The position numbers and the translations under genes were made by a program. A stretch of DNA of 64,000 bases from Agrococcus jejuensis (GTDB lineage: Bacteria; Actinomycetota; Actinomycetes; Actinomycetales; Microbacteriaceae). Positions 1 to 12,526 of this stretch are shown one piece after another. A model generated the notes under the pieces. It was given only the letters and a program-made list of their open reading frames with translations. It ran no database searches and was not told where the DNA came from. Within the stretch, counting starts at the first letter, position 1; the number at the start of each line of letters is the position of its first letter. Where the stretch lies: the NCBI RefSeq assembly GCF_900099705.1, contig NZ_LT629695.1, positions 1,116,001 to 1,180,000 on the forward strand, given 5' to 3'.

Positions 1-3134
<3,134 letters not shown>

Positions 3135-3380
3135 GGTGACTACCTCCGTGCCGCATGCGGGTTGCAGCCGCTGCGGGTCGACGTCGTAAGGTGAGTTGCC
3201 ATCCGGCCCCGATGAAGCGCTCGAGAGCGCACGCCGACCGCAATATGAGGGCATGGGGAAGCCAGAGGCAAACTCCTACGATACGCGCGGCGGATTCTCG
3301 TGTCCACTCCCGGCGTGTCTCGCGATCCCCCGATCCGTGCGCTCGCGGCGAACGCGTCCGTCTCGCGGCGACCTCGCCAG

Positions 3381-3498
3381 TCGATTGGCCGCCTTCTGCG
3401 ATCGGTTGGCCGCCTTTCGCGTGATTGGCCACCTTCTGCGATCGATTGGCCACCTCTTGCGACCGATCCCGGTCGATCGGCGCCAATTGGCGCCAATC
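3381..3498. repeat. Composite intergenic repeat B1: four ~20-bp units plus palindrome
   Basis: The 435-nt gap between rpoB and the next gene contains no convincing gene. From 3381 it holds four consecutive ~20-bp units of the form TCGATTGGCCACCTTCTGCG, starting at about 3381, 3402, 3422 and 3442. A palindrome at 3475-3498 (GATCGGCGCCAA / TTGGCGCCAATC) follows. The same unit and layout return, also inverted, at 13.9 and 16.7 kb, with variants at 11.3 and 15.3 kb. The rest of the gap (3135-3380, 3499-3569) should contain the two divergent promoters, but I cannot assign them. Confidence 0.85.
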
Positions 3499-3569
3499 GA
3501 TCTGCAGCCCCGGCGGGAAAGGGACAGCGCCGTCGCCAGGACCCGGGCGGCACGCGGCAGGATGGGGGC

Positions 3570-4403
3570 GTGTCCGCACTCCCCTCGACGACGCTCTCGA
3601 ACGGCATGCACGCCGAGATGCGCTTCTCGGGCGACGGCGGCTACCAGCTCGTCGTCGACGGCACGCCCCAGTCGCACGTCGACCCCGAGCGCCCCGAGCT
3701 GCTCGTCTACGAGTACGTGCAGCGCATCGGCCACGTGCTCGACGCCATGCGCCCCGGCCCGCTCACGGCCGTGCACCTCGGCGCCGGCGCTCTCACGCTC
3801 CCCCGCTACGTCGCCCGCACGCGGCCCGGCTCGCGCCAGCAGGTCATCGAGCTCGAGCCCGGCATCGTCGAGATCGTGCGCGAGGTCGCGCCGCTGCCGC
3901 GCGAGGCGAGCATCCGCATCCGCTACGGGGATGCGCGCGCCGTGCTCGAGCGCCTGCCCGGCGGGCTCGTGGGCGCGTGCGATCTCGTGATCGTCGACGT
4001 GTTCGCCGGCTCGCAGACCCCGGCGCACGTGACGTCGGTCGAGTTCCACGAGCGGGTGCGCGCGCTGCTGGCGCCCGGCGGCGTGCTGTGCGTCAACCTC
4101 GCCGACGGCCGCGAGCTGCGCTTCGTGCGCTCGCAGCTCGCGACGCTCACGCACGTGCACCCGCACGTCGCGGCGATCGCCGACACCGGGTTCCTCAAGG
4201 GCCGGCGCTACGGCAACCTCGTCGCCGTCGCCTCCGACGAGCCGCTGCGCCTCGACGGCGTGCCCGCGGCGCTGCAGCGCGACCCGTGGCCCGCGAAGGT
4301 CGTCGAGGGCGACGAGCTGCGGCGCTTCGCGTCGAGCGGCGCCATCGTGACCGACGCGACGGCGCTGCCCTCGCCGCCGCCCAACCGCTCGGTCTTCGGG
4401 TAG
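3570..4403 (+). CDS. SpeE-like (spermidine synthase fold) methyltransferase-type protein
   Basis: 277 residues. The sequence resembles the Rossmann-fold catalytic half of spermidine synthase and related SAM-dependent enzymes. A glycine-rich nucleotide loop VHLGAGALTLPRY lies near residue 70, an acidic strand end VIELEPGIVEIVR follows, then GDARAVLERLP and DLVIVDVFAGSQTPAH. The usual polyamine-binding DGxxQ signature is not obvious, so the substrate is unknown. Many actinobacterial relatives are annotated only as spermidine synthase-like. The GTG at 3570 was chosen because family similarity begins soon after it; reading further upstream only translates repeat DNA. A clear paralogue lies at 12973-13794. 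The gene stands alone, divergent from rpoB. Confidence 0.75.
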   Translation: MSALPSTTLSNGMHAEMRFSGDGGYQLVVDGTPQSHVDPERPELLVYEYVQRIGHVLDAMRPGPLTAVHLGAGALTLPRYVARTRPGSRQQVIELEPGIVEIVREVAPLPREASIRIRYGDARAVLERLPGGLVGACDLVIVDVFAGSQTPAHVTSVEFHERVRALLAPGGVLCVNLADGRELRFVRSQLATLTHVHPHVAAIADTGFLKGRRYGNLVAVASDEPLRLDGVPAALQRDPWPAKVVEGDELRRFASSGAIVTDATALPSPPPNRSVFG

Positions 4404-4495
4404 CGGCACGGCGCCGCCTCGGGGCTCGCCATGAGTCTCGGATGCGTCGGGCGATGCGCGCGGATCGCGTCGGTGGTCGGGTGCAGGATGTGCGC

Positions 4496-5116
4496 ATGCA
4501 TGCGGTGCTCGGCTTCGACGTGACGACGTTGCGTCCGACGGTCGACGTCGCCGCCGCGACGGCGCGCATCGACGCCATCGGGCTGTCGCGGGCGATGGCC
4601 GACCTCGCCGAGCGCGCCTGGCTGCTGCTCGCGATCGGCCGCGTCGACGAGGCGGCAGGCAGCGCCGCGCGAGCGCTCATGGTCGCGCGCGCCACGGGCG
4701 ATCGGCGCGAGAGCGCGCGGATGCGGCTGCTGCGCGCCGCGATCGCCGTCGGCGGCGGCCAGCTGGTCGCCGCATTGCGCGACTGCGACTCCGTCGTCGA
4801 CGAGGCACGCGCATCGGGCTGGGATGCCGTGCTCGCCGAGGCGCTGCACGAGCGGGGCGTCGCGCGCTTCGCGGCGCAGCGCTGGCGCGAGGCGGCCGAC
4901 GACCTCGCCGAGTCGCTCGCGCTGCTGCGCGCCGCGCAGTCGACGGCCGGCGACCTCGCCGCGGCGGGCGAGGTCGACGAGGCGGGCGACGCCGCCCGGG
5001 CCGAGGCGATCGATGCCGCCGAGGTGTCGCTGCTCGTCGCGCTCGACCGCGCGGATCGCGCCGAGGGTGCCACAGGGCGGGCGCGGCCGACGCATCCGCT
5101 GTTCGGCGGGCGCTGA
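4496..5116 (+). CDS. Unknown TPR-like helical protein
   Basis: 206 residues, Ala/Arg-rich and almost entirely helical in character. Repeating segments such as RAWLLLAIGRVDEAAGSAARAL and ALHERGVARFAAQRWREAADDLAESLALLRAA have the spacing and small/large residue pattern of tetratricopeptide repeats. It has no signal peptide or membrane segment, so it is probably a cytoplasmic scaffold. The start is the ATG at 4496; an in-frame GTG two codons upstream is possible. It follows the SpeE-like gene after 92 nt on the same strand. No specific family was recognised. Confidence 0.6.
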   Translation: MHAVLGFDVTTLRPTVDVAAATARIDAIGLSRAMADLAERAWLLLAIGRVDEAAGSAARALMVARATGDRRESARMRLLRAAIAVGGGQLVAALRDCDSVVDEARASGWDAVLAEALHERGVARFAAQRWREAADDLAESLALLRAAQSTAGDLAAAGEVDEAGDAARAEAIDAAEVSLLVALDRADRAEGATGRARPTHPLFGGR

Positions 5117-5131
5117 GCGCACCGCCCTCAG

Positions 5132-5302
5132 CCCTCCAGCTGGTCGAGGAGGCCCCGAGCGCAGCGAGGAGCCGTCACGAGACCTCGCGAGGTGCTCGCT
5201 CGACGCGACCATGCGCGTGGCTGCGCGGGAGCGGCGGTCGCGTGGTCTCGTGACGCGGGCTCGCCCAGGGGCTGGCGCGCTCCTCGACCAGCTGGTGAGG
5301 GC
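5132..5302. repeat. Long palindromic intergenic element A, copy 1
   Basis: The ends are inverted copies of each other: CCCTCCAGCTGGTCGAGGA at 5132 and TCCTCGACCAGCTGGTGAGGG at 5282. A second, inner inverted pair (GTCACGAGACC / GGTCTCGTGACGC) is nested inside. The element is about 170 bp and has no gene. Two further copies lie at 30655 and 37078. The rest of this 376-nt gap (5303-5492) is the leader of the pot operon; I see no clear promoter there beyond an AAGGAG ribosome site at 5481. Confidence 0.85.
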
Positions 5303-5492
5303 CCGCGTACCCCGATCCGTCGCCGTTCGCGGGGTTCGGCTTCGGAATGCGTCGCGTGTGTTGCACAGGGGTCACGGATCGGTGACGATCCGATCTCGCG
5401 ACCACCGGATCCATTGCCCCGGCCGCATCCGCCCACCTACGCTCCTGGAAACCGAGCGCCCGACGCGCGGCGCCCAGCCCCAAGGAGCACCG

Positions 5493-6668
5493 ATGGCACG
5501 ACGACCCATCCGCATCCTCGCGAGCCGCGCAGGCTCGCAGGCGATCACGAGCGAACTCACGCGTCGCGGCTTCCTCGCCGTCGCCGCAGGCTCGGGCGCG
5601 ACGGCCTTCCTCGCGGCATGCTCCGGCCCGTCGACGAGCGAGGCTCCCGAGGCGACGGGCGGCGCGCTCGAGGATGCGCTCGCCATCTACACGTGGGGCG
5701 ACTACGACGCCCCCGAGACCCTCACGGGGTTCACCGACGCCGAGGGCCCGCAGATCACCCTCGACTCCTACTCGTCGAACGAGGAGATGATCGCGCGCCT
5801 CGTCGCCGCCAACGGCACCTCGGGCTTCGACATCATCGTGCCGACGGGCGTGTTCATCCCGCAGCTCATCGAGCAGGGCCTCATCCAGGAGCTCAACCTC
5901 GACCTCATCCCCAACCTCGCGAACCTCGACCCGGCGTTCGCGGCGCAGGACTGGGATCCCGAGAACGCGTACTCGATCTGCAAGGACTGGGGCACGACGG
6001 GCTTCGTGTTCGACTCGACCGCCATCAGCCGCGACCTCGTGACGTGGGAGGACTTCCTCGACGCGGCGCAGAACGAGGCGAGCGGCCGCACGAGCCTGCT
6101 CGACGCCCCCGAGAACATCACAGGCCTCTACTTCTGGGCCAACGGCATCCCGTGGACGACGACCGACGAGGCCGACCTCGCCGCCGCCGAGGACTTCCTC
6201 GTGAACACGCTCGCGCAGCACATCTCGGCGTTCGACTCGTACCCGGGCTCCGGCGCCATGCAGCAGGGCACGCAGGTGCTCATGCAGTGCTGGAACGGCG
6301 ATGCGCGACTCGGCATCCTCGAGTCCGAGGACCCCGACCGCTGGCAGTGGCGCCTCGGTGCTCCCGACACCGAGCTGTGGATGGACAACTGGTGCATCCC
6401 CGTGGGCGCACCTCACCCCGAGGCCGCGCACGCGTTCATCGACTACGTGCTCGACCCCGTGGTGTCGCTGCAGGAGCTCGACTACATCGGCTACCACACG
6501 GGCGTCGCCGGCATCGAGGACGCCGCGAACGCCGAGGGTCTCGAGCGCACCGACATCGTGTTCTTCACCGAGGAGCAGCTCGCCACGATGCACAACGGCG
6601 AGGTCAACGATGCGCAGCCGCGCGGCGTGGAGATCTGGAACGCCATGAAGGCTGCGGCGGGCCAGTAG
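5493..6668 (+). CDS. potD: Polyamine-type ABC transporter substrate-binding lipoprotein PotD/F-like
   Basis: 391 residues. Extracytoplasmic solute-binding protein of the spermidine/putrescine family. The N-terminus has a twin-arginine motif TRRGFLAVAAG followed by a lipobox LAAC at about residue 44, so it is probably Tat-exported and lipid-anchored. The mature part begins AIYTWGDYDAPETL, the usual PotD opening, and contains FDIIVPTGVFIPQLIEQG and the late DNWCIPVGAPHPEAAH segment. The ATG at 5493 follows AAGGAG at a good distance. It is the first gene of a tight operon; potA starts 2 nt after its stop. Confidence 0.93.
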   Translation: MARRPIRILASRAGSQAITSELTRRGFLAVAAGSGATAFLAACSGPSTSEAPEATGGALEDALAIYTWGDYDAPETLTGFTDAEGPQITLDSYSSNEEMIARLVAANGTSGFDIIVPTGVFIPQLIEQGLIQELNLDLIPNLANLDPAFAAQDWDPENAYSICKDWGTTGFVFDSTAISRDLVTWEDFLDAAQNEASGRTSLLDAPENITGLYFWANGIPWTTTDEADLAAAEDFLVNTLAQHISAFDSYPGSGAMQQGTQVLMQCWNGDARLGILESEDPDRWQWRLGAPDTELWMDNWCIPVGAPHPEAAHAFIDYVLDPVVSLQELDYIGYHTGVAGIEDAANAEGLERTDIVFFTEEQLATMHNGEVNDAQPRGVEIWNAMKAAAGQ

Positions 6669-6670
6669 GC

Positions 6671-7801
6671 ATGACCGACACGGCAGCGCAGGCAGCGCTC
6701 CACGCGGCCGCCGAGGCGCAGGCGGGCGACGTCACCCTCACCGGCGTCACCAAGCGGTACGGCGACGCCGTGGCCGTCGACGGCCTCGACCTGCACATCG
6801 CGCAGGGCGAGTTCCTGTCGCTGCTCGGCCCGTCGGGCTGCGGCAAGACGACGACGCTGCGCATGATCGCCGGCTTCGAGGAGCCCGACGCGGGTGACAT
6901 CCGCATCTCGGGCGCCTCGGTCGTGGGCGTGCCGCCGCACCGGCGGCACGTCAACACCGTCTTCCAGCAGTACGCGCTCTTCCCGCACCTCACGGTCGCC
7001 GAGAACGTCGCGTTCGGGCTGCGCCGCACGCGCGTGCCACGATCCGAGATCGGCGACCGCGTCGTCGAGGCGCTCGACATGGTGCGGATGCGGTCGTTCG
7101 CCGACCGCAGGCCCACCGCGCTCTCGGGCGGCCAGCAGCAGCGCATCGCCCTCGCCCGCGCGCTCGTGAACCGGCCGTCGGTGCTGCTGCTCGACGAGCC
7201 CCTGTCGGCGCTCGACCGGCAGCTGCGCGAGGAGATGCAGGTCGAGCTCAAGCTGCTGCAGGCGCGCCTCGGCACGACGTTCGTGTTCGTGACGCACGAC
7301 CAGGGCGAGGCGCTGTCGATGAGCGACCGCATCGCCGTGATGCGCGCGGGCCGCATCGAGCAGCTCGCCGACGCCGACACCGTCTACGGCTCCCCCGCAT
7401 CCGCGTACGTCGCCGGCTTCATCGGCAGGCAGAACTTCTTCGCGGGCACCGCCTCGGGTGCGCTCGTGGAGGCCGACGGCGTCACGCTGCGCGGCACCGC
7501 CGACCTCGTGGCCGGCACGCAGGTGCGCGCCGCCATCCGCCCCGAGGCCGTGACGCTCGCAGCGGGCGAGGATGCGGGCGAGAACCGCATCATCGGCCGG
7601 CTCGTGGGCATCAGCCACCTCGGCGAGTCGATGCAGTTCATCGTCGAGTCGGGCCGCCACTCCATCGTGGTGCTCACGCCGCGCCCGACGGCGCCGCGCG
7701 TCGAGCCCGGCGAGGCCGTGACGTTGTCGTGGTCGCCCGCCGACGTCGCCGTCTTCCCCGACGAGACCGTCGCAGCACCCGCCGAGGAGCCCTCGGCGTG
7801 A
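6671..7801 (+). CDS. potA: Polyamine-type ABC transporter ATP-binding protein PotA
   Basis: 376 residues. Cytoplasmic ATPase energising the importer. It shows Walker A GPSGCGKT near residue 59, the Q-loop FQQYALFPHLT, signature LSGGQQQR, Walker B VLLLDEPLSALD and H-loop VTHD. A C-terminal TOBE-like regulatory domain follows (AAIRPEAVTLAAG and after). About 20 extra residues precede the first strand. The stop overlaps the potB start as GTGA, implying translational coupling. Confidence 0.95.
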   Translation: MTDTAAQAALHAAAEAQAGDVTLTGVTKRYGDAVAVDGLDLHIAQGEFLSLLGPSGCGKTTTLRMIAGFEEPDAGDIRISGASVVGVPPHRRHVNTVFQQYALFPHLTVAENVAFGLRRTRVPRSEIGDRVVEALDMVRMRSFADRRPTALSGGQQQRIALARALVNRPSVLLLDEPLSALDRQLREEMQVELKLLQARLGTTFVFVTHDQGEALSMSDRIAVMRAGRIEQLADADTVYGSPASAYVAGFIGRQNFFAGTASGALVEADGVTLRGTADLVAGTQVRAAIRPEAVTLAAGEDAGENRIIGRLVGISHLGESMQFIVESGRHSIVVLTPRPTAPRVEPGEAVTLSWSPADVAVFPDETVAAPAEEPSA

Positions 7802-8733
7802 CGGCGCTCGGCTCCGCCCCGCGCCGCGCGGCGACGCCCCCGCCGCGCCGCCGCCTGCGTGCCCCCGCGTTCCTGCTGGCGCTGCCCGCGTGGTGCTGGT
7901 TGCTCGTCTTCTTCGTCGCGCCCGTCGGCCTCGTGCTCTACTACTCGTTCGGCTACAAGCCGAGCCTGTTCGAGACCGTCGCGACCGACCAGCTGTCGTT
8001 CGACCGCTACCTCGAGGCGCTCTCGCCGACCTTCGCCTCCGTGTTCCTCAACACGCTCTGGGTCGGCGTGATCGGCACGATCCTGTGCCTCCTCATCGCC
8101 ATGCCGGCCGCGTACTGGATCGCCACGAAGGTGCCCGCGCATCGCCGCGGCCTCATGCTCGGGCTCGTGCTCGTGCCCTTCTGGACGAACTTCCTCGTGC
8201 GCACCATCGGCTGGCGCGTCATGCTCGCGCCCGAGGGCTTCCTGTCGGAGTGGATGATGGCGCTCGGGCTCGGCCCGATCGAGCTGCTGAACACGCGCGC
8301 CGCCGTGCTCATCGGCGTCGTCTACAACTACCTGCCGCTCATGATCCTGCCGCTGTACGTCGCGTTCGACCGCGTCGAGGGGCCGCTGCGCGAGGCGAGC
8401 AAGGACCTCGGTGCCGACCGCGTGCGCACCTTCCTCACCGTGACGCTGCCGCTCGCGCGCCCCGGCATCGTCGCGGGCGTGCTCTTCGTCTACATCCCGC
8501 TCATGGGCGACTACATCACGGCGACCGTGCTCGGCGGCGCGCAGGGCACCATGGCCGGGCAGCTGGTGGCGAGCCAGTTCCAGACGGCGCAGAACTGGGC
8601 GCTCGGCTCGGCGATGGCCGTCGTGCTCATCCTCACCACCGTGCTGTCGGCCGTCGCCGCTGCGGCGATGCTGTGGCTCGTGACCTGGCCGGTGCGCTTC
8701 GCGACGCGCCTGCGGATCGGAGACGGATCGTGA
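7798..8733 (+). CDS. potB: Polyamine-type ABC transporter permease PotB
   Basis: 311 residues. Inner-membrane channel subunit with six predicted helices, beginning with LPAWCWLLVFFVAPVGLVLY. The EAA coupling loop that docks on PotA is clear at REASKDLGADRVRTFLTVTL. The GTG start at 7798 overlaps the potA stop, and its own stop overlaps the potC start (GTGA). The protein preceding the first helix is short and basic, as expected. Confidence 0.93.
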   Translation: MTALGSAPRRAATPPPRRRLRAPAFLLALPAWCWLLVFFVAPVGLVLYYSFGYKPSLFETVATDQLSFDRYLEALSPTFASVFLNTLWVGVIGTILCLLIAMPAAYWIATKVPAHRRGLMLGLVLVPFWTNFLVRTIGWRVMLAPEGFLSEWMMALGLGPIELLNTRAAVLIGVVYNYLPLMILPLYVAFDRVEGPLREASKDLGADRVRTFLTVTLPLARPGIVAGVLFVYIPLMGDYITATVLGGAQGTMAGQLVASQFQTAQNWALGSAMAVVLILTTVLSAVAAAAMLWLVTWPVRFATRLRIGDGS

Positions 8734-9593
8734 CCGCTCCCGCCGTGCGCCGCAGGCGCCGCCCCGTGACCGACGTGCTGCTGTCGGTGTGGGGCTGGCT
8801 CGTCATGGCCTTCCTCTTCGCGCCGATCCTCGTGATCGTCGTCTACTCGTTCAACGACGGACGTCTGCTGTCGGCGTGGGGCGGCTTCGGCTTCTCGGCG
8901 TACGAGGCGGCGTTCGCCAACCGGCAGATCGTCGCGACGGTGCTCGTGACCATCCGCGTCGCCATCTGGTCGGCGCTGCTCGCGACCGTGCTCGGCACGA
9001 TGGCGGGCATCGCGCTCGCGCGGCGACCAGGCAGGTGGACCGTGTGGTTCACGGCGCTGCTGCTGCTCGTGACCGTGACGCCCGAGATCGTGGATGCCGT
9101 CGCCCTGCTGCCGTGGTTCGTGCAGCTGGGCACCGAGCTCGGCATCACGCTGCTCAACGACGGCATCGTGCGCCTCGCGATCGGCTCGTCGCTGTTCTCG
9201 ACCGCCGTCGTCGCCTACCTCGTGCGCTCGCGCCTCGTGGGCATGGACGAGCACCTCGAGCACGCGGCGACCGACCTGTACGCGACGCCGTTCCAGGCGC
9301 TCACGCGCGTGACGCTGCCGCTCACGGCGCCCGCGGTGCTGTCGGGATTCCTGCTGTCGTTCACGCTGAGCCTCGACAACACGATCATCGCCGCGTTCGT
9401 CTCGGTGCAGGGCTCGACGCCGTGGCCGGTCTACATCCTCGGCTCCGTGCGGTCGGGGCTGCGGCCCGAGATCGCCGCGATGTCGACGGTGATGCTCGTG
9501 CTCACGCTGCTCGTGCTCGTGCTCGTCGCCGTCGTGCTGCGTCGCTCGGGCGACTCGACGGCGCAGATCGCCCGCACGATGACGGGCGGCTGA
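8730..9593 (+). CDS. potC: Polyamine-type ABC transporter permease PotC
   Basis: 287 residues. Second channel subunit of the importer with six predicted membrane helices; the first is VWGWLVMAFLFAPILVIVVY. The typical PotC phrase YSFNDGRL follows that helix, and an EAA loop is present at EHAATDLYATPFQALTRVTL. The GTG at 8730 is coupled to potB. With potD, potA and potB it completes a full importer. Confidence 0.93.
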   Translation: MTAPAVRRRRRPVTDVLLSVWGWLVMAFLFAPILVIVVYSFNDGRLLSAWGGFGFSAYEAAFANRQIVATVLVTIRVAIWSALLATVLGTMAGIALARRPGRWTVWFTALLLLVTVTPEIVDAVALLPWFVQLGTELGITLLNDGIVRLAIGSSLFSTAVVAYLVRSRLVGMDEHLEHAATDLYATPFQALTRVTLPLTAPAVLSGFLLSFTLSLDNTIIAAFVSVQGSTPWPVYILGSVRSGLRPEIAAMSTVMLVLTLLVLVLVAVVLRRSGDSTAQIARTMTGG

Positions 9594-9658
9594 CCCCACC
9601 CTCCCGACCGCTCGCGCGGTCGCACGCACCACACGACCCTCGACGGAAGGCGGACCAC

Positions 9659-11299
9659 GTGGTCGACGCGATCTTCACGAACGGCCCGATCTTCACCGCC
9701 GACGCCGCCCGCTCGTGGGCGACGTCGCTCGCGGTGTCGGGCGACCGGATCGTGGCCGTGGGCCACGACGACGTGCTCGAGCTGCGCACCGCATCCACCG
9801 AGATCGTCGACCTCGGCGGCCGCCTGCTGACGCCCGGCTTCGTCGACAGCCACGTGCATCCCGCGTGGGGCGGCCTGGACATGCTGCGCTGCGACCTCGC
9901 CGGCAGCGACGTGTCGCGCGACGCGTACCTCGACGCGATCGCCGACTACGTCGCCGAGCACCCCGACGAGCCGTGGCTGCTCGGCGGCGGGTGGGCGATG
10001 GCGGCGTTCCCCGGCGGCACGCCGCTGGCCTCCGACCTCGATCGGATCGTGCCCGATCGCCCCGCCTTCATCACGAACCGCGACGGGCACGGCGCGTGGG
10101 CGAACTCGGTGGCGCTGCGCCTCGCCGGCATCACCGCATCCACCCCCGACCCCGCGGATGGGCGCATCGAGCGCCTCGCCGACGGCTCGCCGAGCGGCAC
10201 GCTGCACGAGGGTGCCATGACGCTCGTGAACCGGCACATCCCCGTCGAGTCGCCCGAGCGGATGGCCGAGGCGCTGCGCGTGGCGCAGCGGTACCTGCAC
10301 TCGCTCGGCATCGTCGGCTGGCAGGACGCGATCCTCGGCGACTACGGCGACGCCCCGAACCCCGGGCCGACGTACCTCGCGCTCGCCTCGTCGGGCGAGC
10401 TCACCGCGCGGGTGCGCGGAGCGCTGTGGTGGGAGCGCGGGCGCGGCGTCGACCAGATCCCCGAGCTCGTCGAGCGGCGCGACGCGTGGACGGCAGGCAC
10501 GTTCACGTCGACGAGCGTGAAGATCATGCAGGACGGCGTCGCCGAGAACTTCACCGCCGGCATGCTCGAGCCGTACTGCGACGGCCACGGGCACGCGACG
10601 GCGAACGACGGGCTGTCGTTCCACGACCCCGCCGTGCTCGCCGAGGCGCTGCCCGAGCTCGAGCGGCTCGGCTTCCAGGCGCACTTCCACGCGATCGGCG
10701 ACCGCGCGGTGCGCGAGTGCCTGGACGCGGTCGAGGCCGCGCGCGCCGCGAACGGGTGGACGGACTCGCGGCCGCACATCTCGCACATCCAGGTCGTGCA
10801 CCCTCTGGACCGGCCGCGGTTCCGGTCGCTGGGCGTCGCGGCGAACATGCAGATGCTGTGGGCCGTGTTCGAGGACCAGATGCTCGACCTCACGATCCCG
10901 TTCCTCGGTGGCGAGGGCGCAGACCGCGTCTCGTGGCAGTACCCGTTCGCGTCGCTCGCCGCCGCCGGCGCCGTGCTCGCCGCCGGGTCGGATTGGTCGG
11001 TGTCGACGCCCGACCCGTGGGCGGCGATCCACGTGGGCGTGAACCGCACCGAGCCGGGCACGCGCGGCGCGCGACCGTTCCTGCCGTCGGAGGCGCTGCC
11101 GCTACCGACCGCGCTCTCGGCCTACACGGCGGGCTCGGCGTGGCTGAACCGCTGGGAGTCGGGCGTGCTGGCCCCCGGCCGCCTCGCCGACCTCGCGATC
11201 GCCTCCCGCGACCCGTTCGCCGGCGCCCCCGACGAGATCGGCGACACCGCGAACGACGAGACCTGGGTCGGCGGCCGCAGGGTCTTCGTGCGGGAGTGA
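9659..11299 (+). CDS. YtcJ-like metal-dependent amidohydrolase
   Basis: 546 residues, the usual size for the YtcJ/amidohydrolase-3 branch. The metal site is visible: an HxH pair in TPGFVDSHVHPAWG near residue 65, a later HFHAIGDRAVRECL, and the Asp in LAAGSDWSVSTPDPW. It is probably a cytoplasmic hydrolase of an amide, imine or carbamate bond; the substrate cannot be read from the sequence. The GTG at 9659 follows GGAAGG. It starts 65 nt after potC and is likely co-transcribed, so an imported amine or amide is a reasonable but unproven substrate. Confidence 0.88.
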   Translation: MVDAIFTNGPIFTADAARSWATSLAVSGDRIVAVGHDDVLELRTASTEIVDLGGRLLTPGFVDSHVHPAWGGLDMLRCDLAGSDVSRDAYLDAIADYVAEHPDEPWLLGGGWAMAAFPGGTPLASDLDRIVPDRPAFITNRDGHGAWANSVALRLAGITASTPDPADGRIERLADGSPSGTLHEGAMTLVNRHIPVESPERMAEALRVAQRYLHSLGIVGWQDAILGDYGDAPNPGPTYLALASSGELTARVRGALWWERGRGVDQIPELVERRDAWTAGTFTSTSVKIMQDGVAENFTAGMLEPYCDGHGHATANDGLSFHDPAVLAEALPELERLGFQAHFHAIGDRAVRECLDAVEAARAANGWTDSRPHISHIQVVHPLDRPRFRSLGVAANMQMLWAVFEDQMLDLTIPFLGGEGADRVSWQYPFASLAAAGAVLAAGSDWSVSTPDPWAAIHVGVNRTEPGTRGARPFLPSEALPLPTALSAYTAGSAWLNRWESGVLAPGRLADLAIASRDPFAGAPDEIGDTANDETWVGGRRVFVRE

Positions 11300-11300
11300 G

Positions 11301-11412
11301 CGATCACTTCTTGCGGTGATTGGTCACTTCTTGCGGTGATTGGTCACGTGATGTCGATGAGTGGTCAGTAGATGTCGCCGACACGCCGTCGGGACGACAT
11401 CTACTGACCACT
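11301..11412. repeat. Composite repeat B2: 20-bp units plus 18-bp-stem hairpin between convergent genes
   Basis: Units GTGATTGGTCACTTCTTGCG start at 11316 and 11336, with a partial unit before them. An 18-bp inverted repeat follows (AGTGGTCAGTAGATGTCG at 11360-11377 and its exact complement at 11395-11412). It lies between the convergent amidohydrolase and SDR genes, where it could stop transcription in both directions, although no T-run follows the stem. Confidence 0.8.
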
Positions 11413-11497
11413 GTTGGACCGCTCGGGTGCGCACCGCATCCATCACCACCGCATGCGCGGCCGCGATCACCACCGCGACGCGCACACGAGCAGACGG

Positions 11498-12250
11498 CTA
11501 GTGCGCCGAGTACCCGCCATCCACCATGTGAGAGCTGCCCGTGATGAACGACGCCTCGTCGCTGAGCAGGAACAGCGTGAGCGCCGCGACCTCGGCGTCG
11601 GTGCCGAGTCGCTTCGTCGCGTGCTCGGCCTCGAGCGCCGTGATCGCCTCCGGCGAGAGCCCGGCACGCACCGCGGGGGTGTCGATGAACCCGGGAGCCA
11701 CCGCGTTGGTGCGCACGCCGTCGGCGGAGTACTCGAGCGCCGCGACCTTCGTGAGCCCCGCGAGGGCGTGCTTCGCCGTCACGTACGCCGCGTTCTCGGC
11801 GAGGCCGACATGGCCGAGGACCGACGCCATGTTCACGATGGCACCGCCACCCGAGGCCACGATCGCGGGCAGCTCGTAGCGGAGACCGTAGAAGACGCCG
11901 TCGAGGTCGATCGCGCGCACGCGGTCCCACGTCTCGATGTCGTAGTCGCCGATCCGCTGCTGCGGCGCACCGATGCCGGCGTTGTTCACCGCGAGGTGCA
12001 GGCCGCCGTAGGTCGTCTGCGCGAAGGCCACCGCCGCCTCGGACTCCGCAGCCTTCGCGGTGTCGTGCGCGAACGCGACGGCCACGCCGCCTGCGGCAGC
12101 GATCGCATCGACCGTCGCCTGCGCCGCATCCAGGCGGATGTCGGTCACGACGACCTTCGCGCCCTCGGCGGCGAGCCTGCGCGAGATCTCCGCGCCGATG
12201 CCGCTGCCGCCGCCGGTGACGATCGCGACCTTGCCTTCGAACCTGGCCAT
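11498..12250 (-). CDS. Short-chain dehydrogenase/reductase (SDR)
   Basis: 250 residues, a classical SDR. NAD(P)-binding TGGGSGIG lies near residue 12, then NNAG near residue 85. The catalytic YxxxK is present in AAYVTAKHALAGLTK, with the upstream Ser in NMASVLGHVG. The acidic VTDIRLD after the second strand favours NAD over NADP. The substrate is unknown. The ATG at 12250 is preceded by a GGAAGAGGGG purine tract. It is convergent with the amidohydrolase. The 276-nt gap upstream (12251-12526) shows no gene. Confidence 0.9.
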   Translation of the reverse strand: MARFEGKVAIVTGGGSGIGAEISRRLAAEGAKVVVTDIRLDAAQATVDAIAAAGGVAVAFAHDTAKAAESEAAVAFAQTTYGGLHLAVNNAGIGAPQQRIGDYDIETWDRVRAIDLDGVFYGLRYELPAIVASGGGAIVNMASVLGHVGLAENAAYVTAKHALAGLTKVAALEYSADGVRTNAVAPGFIDTPAVRAGLSPEAITALEAEHATKRLGTDAEVAALTLFLLSDEASFITGSSHMVDGGYSAH

Positions 12251-12526
12251 GTGCCGGCCCCTCTTCCTTCGCTCTGCGAGCGGGTGCCGATCGGCGCCCG
12301 GGAGGTCGACAGGCGCGGGGTCCGGCGAGCGGCGCGAGGTGCGTCGTGCGAACGGGCGTCGCGTCGACGGGACCTCCATCTCGATCCAACCACCATCGGC
12401 GGGCTGCGCTTCCCACGGCTCGGCCGCGCCCGTCGGTGGGTGGTCGGTGCGACGATGGATGCGTGGGGATGCGGTCGGCTGCGCGGGTACGCGCGTGCGG
12501 TGCCCTCGCCGCGCTCGAGGTGCGGC

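Noticed and set aside
3276..3579. Upstream extension of the SpeE-like gene or of rpoB through the intergenic repeats
   Set aside because: Open frames run through the gap on both strands only because the 20-bp units lack stops; the translations are repeat-derived and family similarity begins at the chosen starts.
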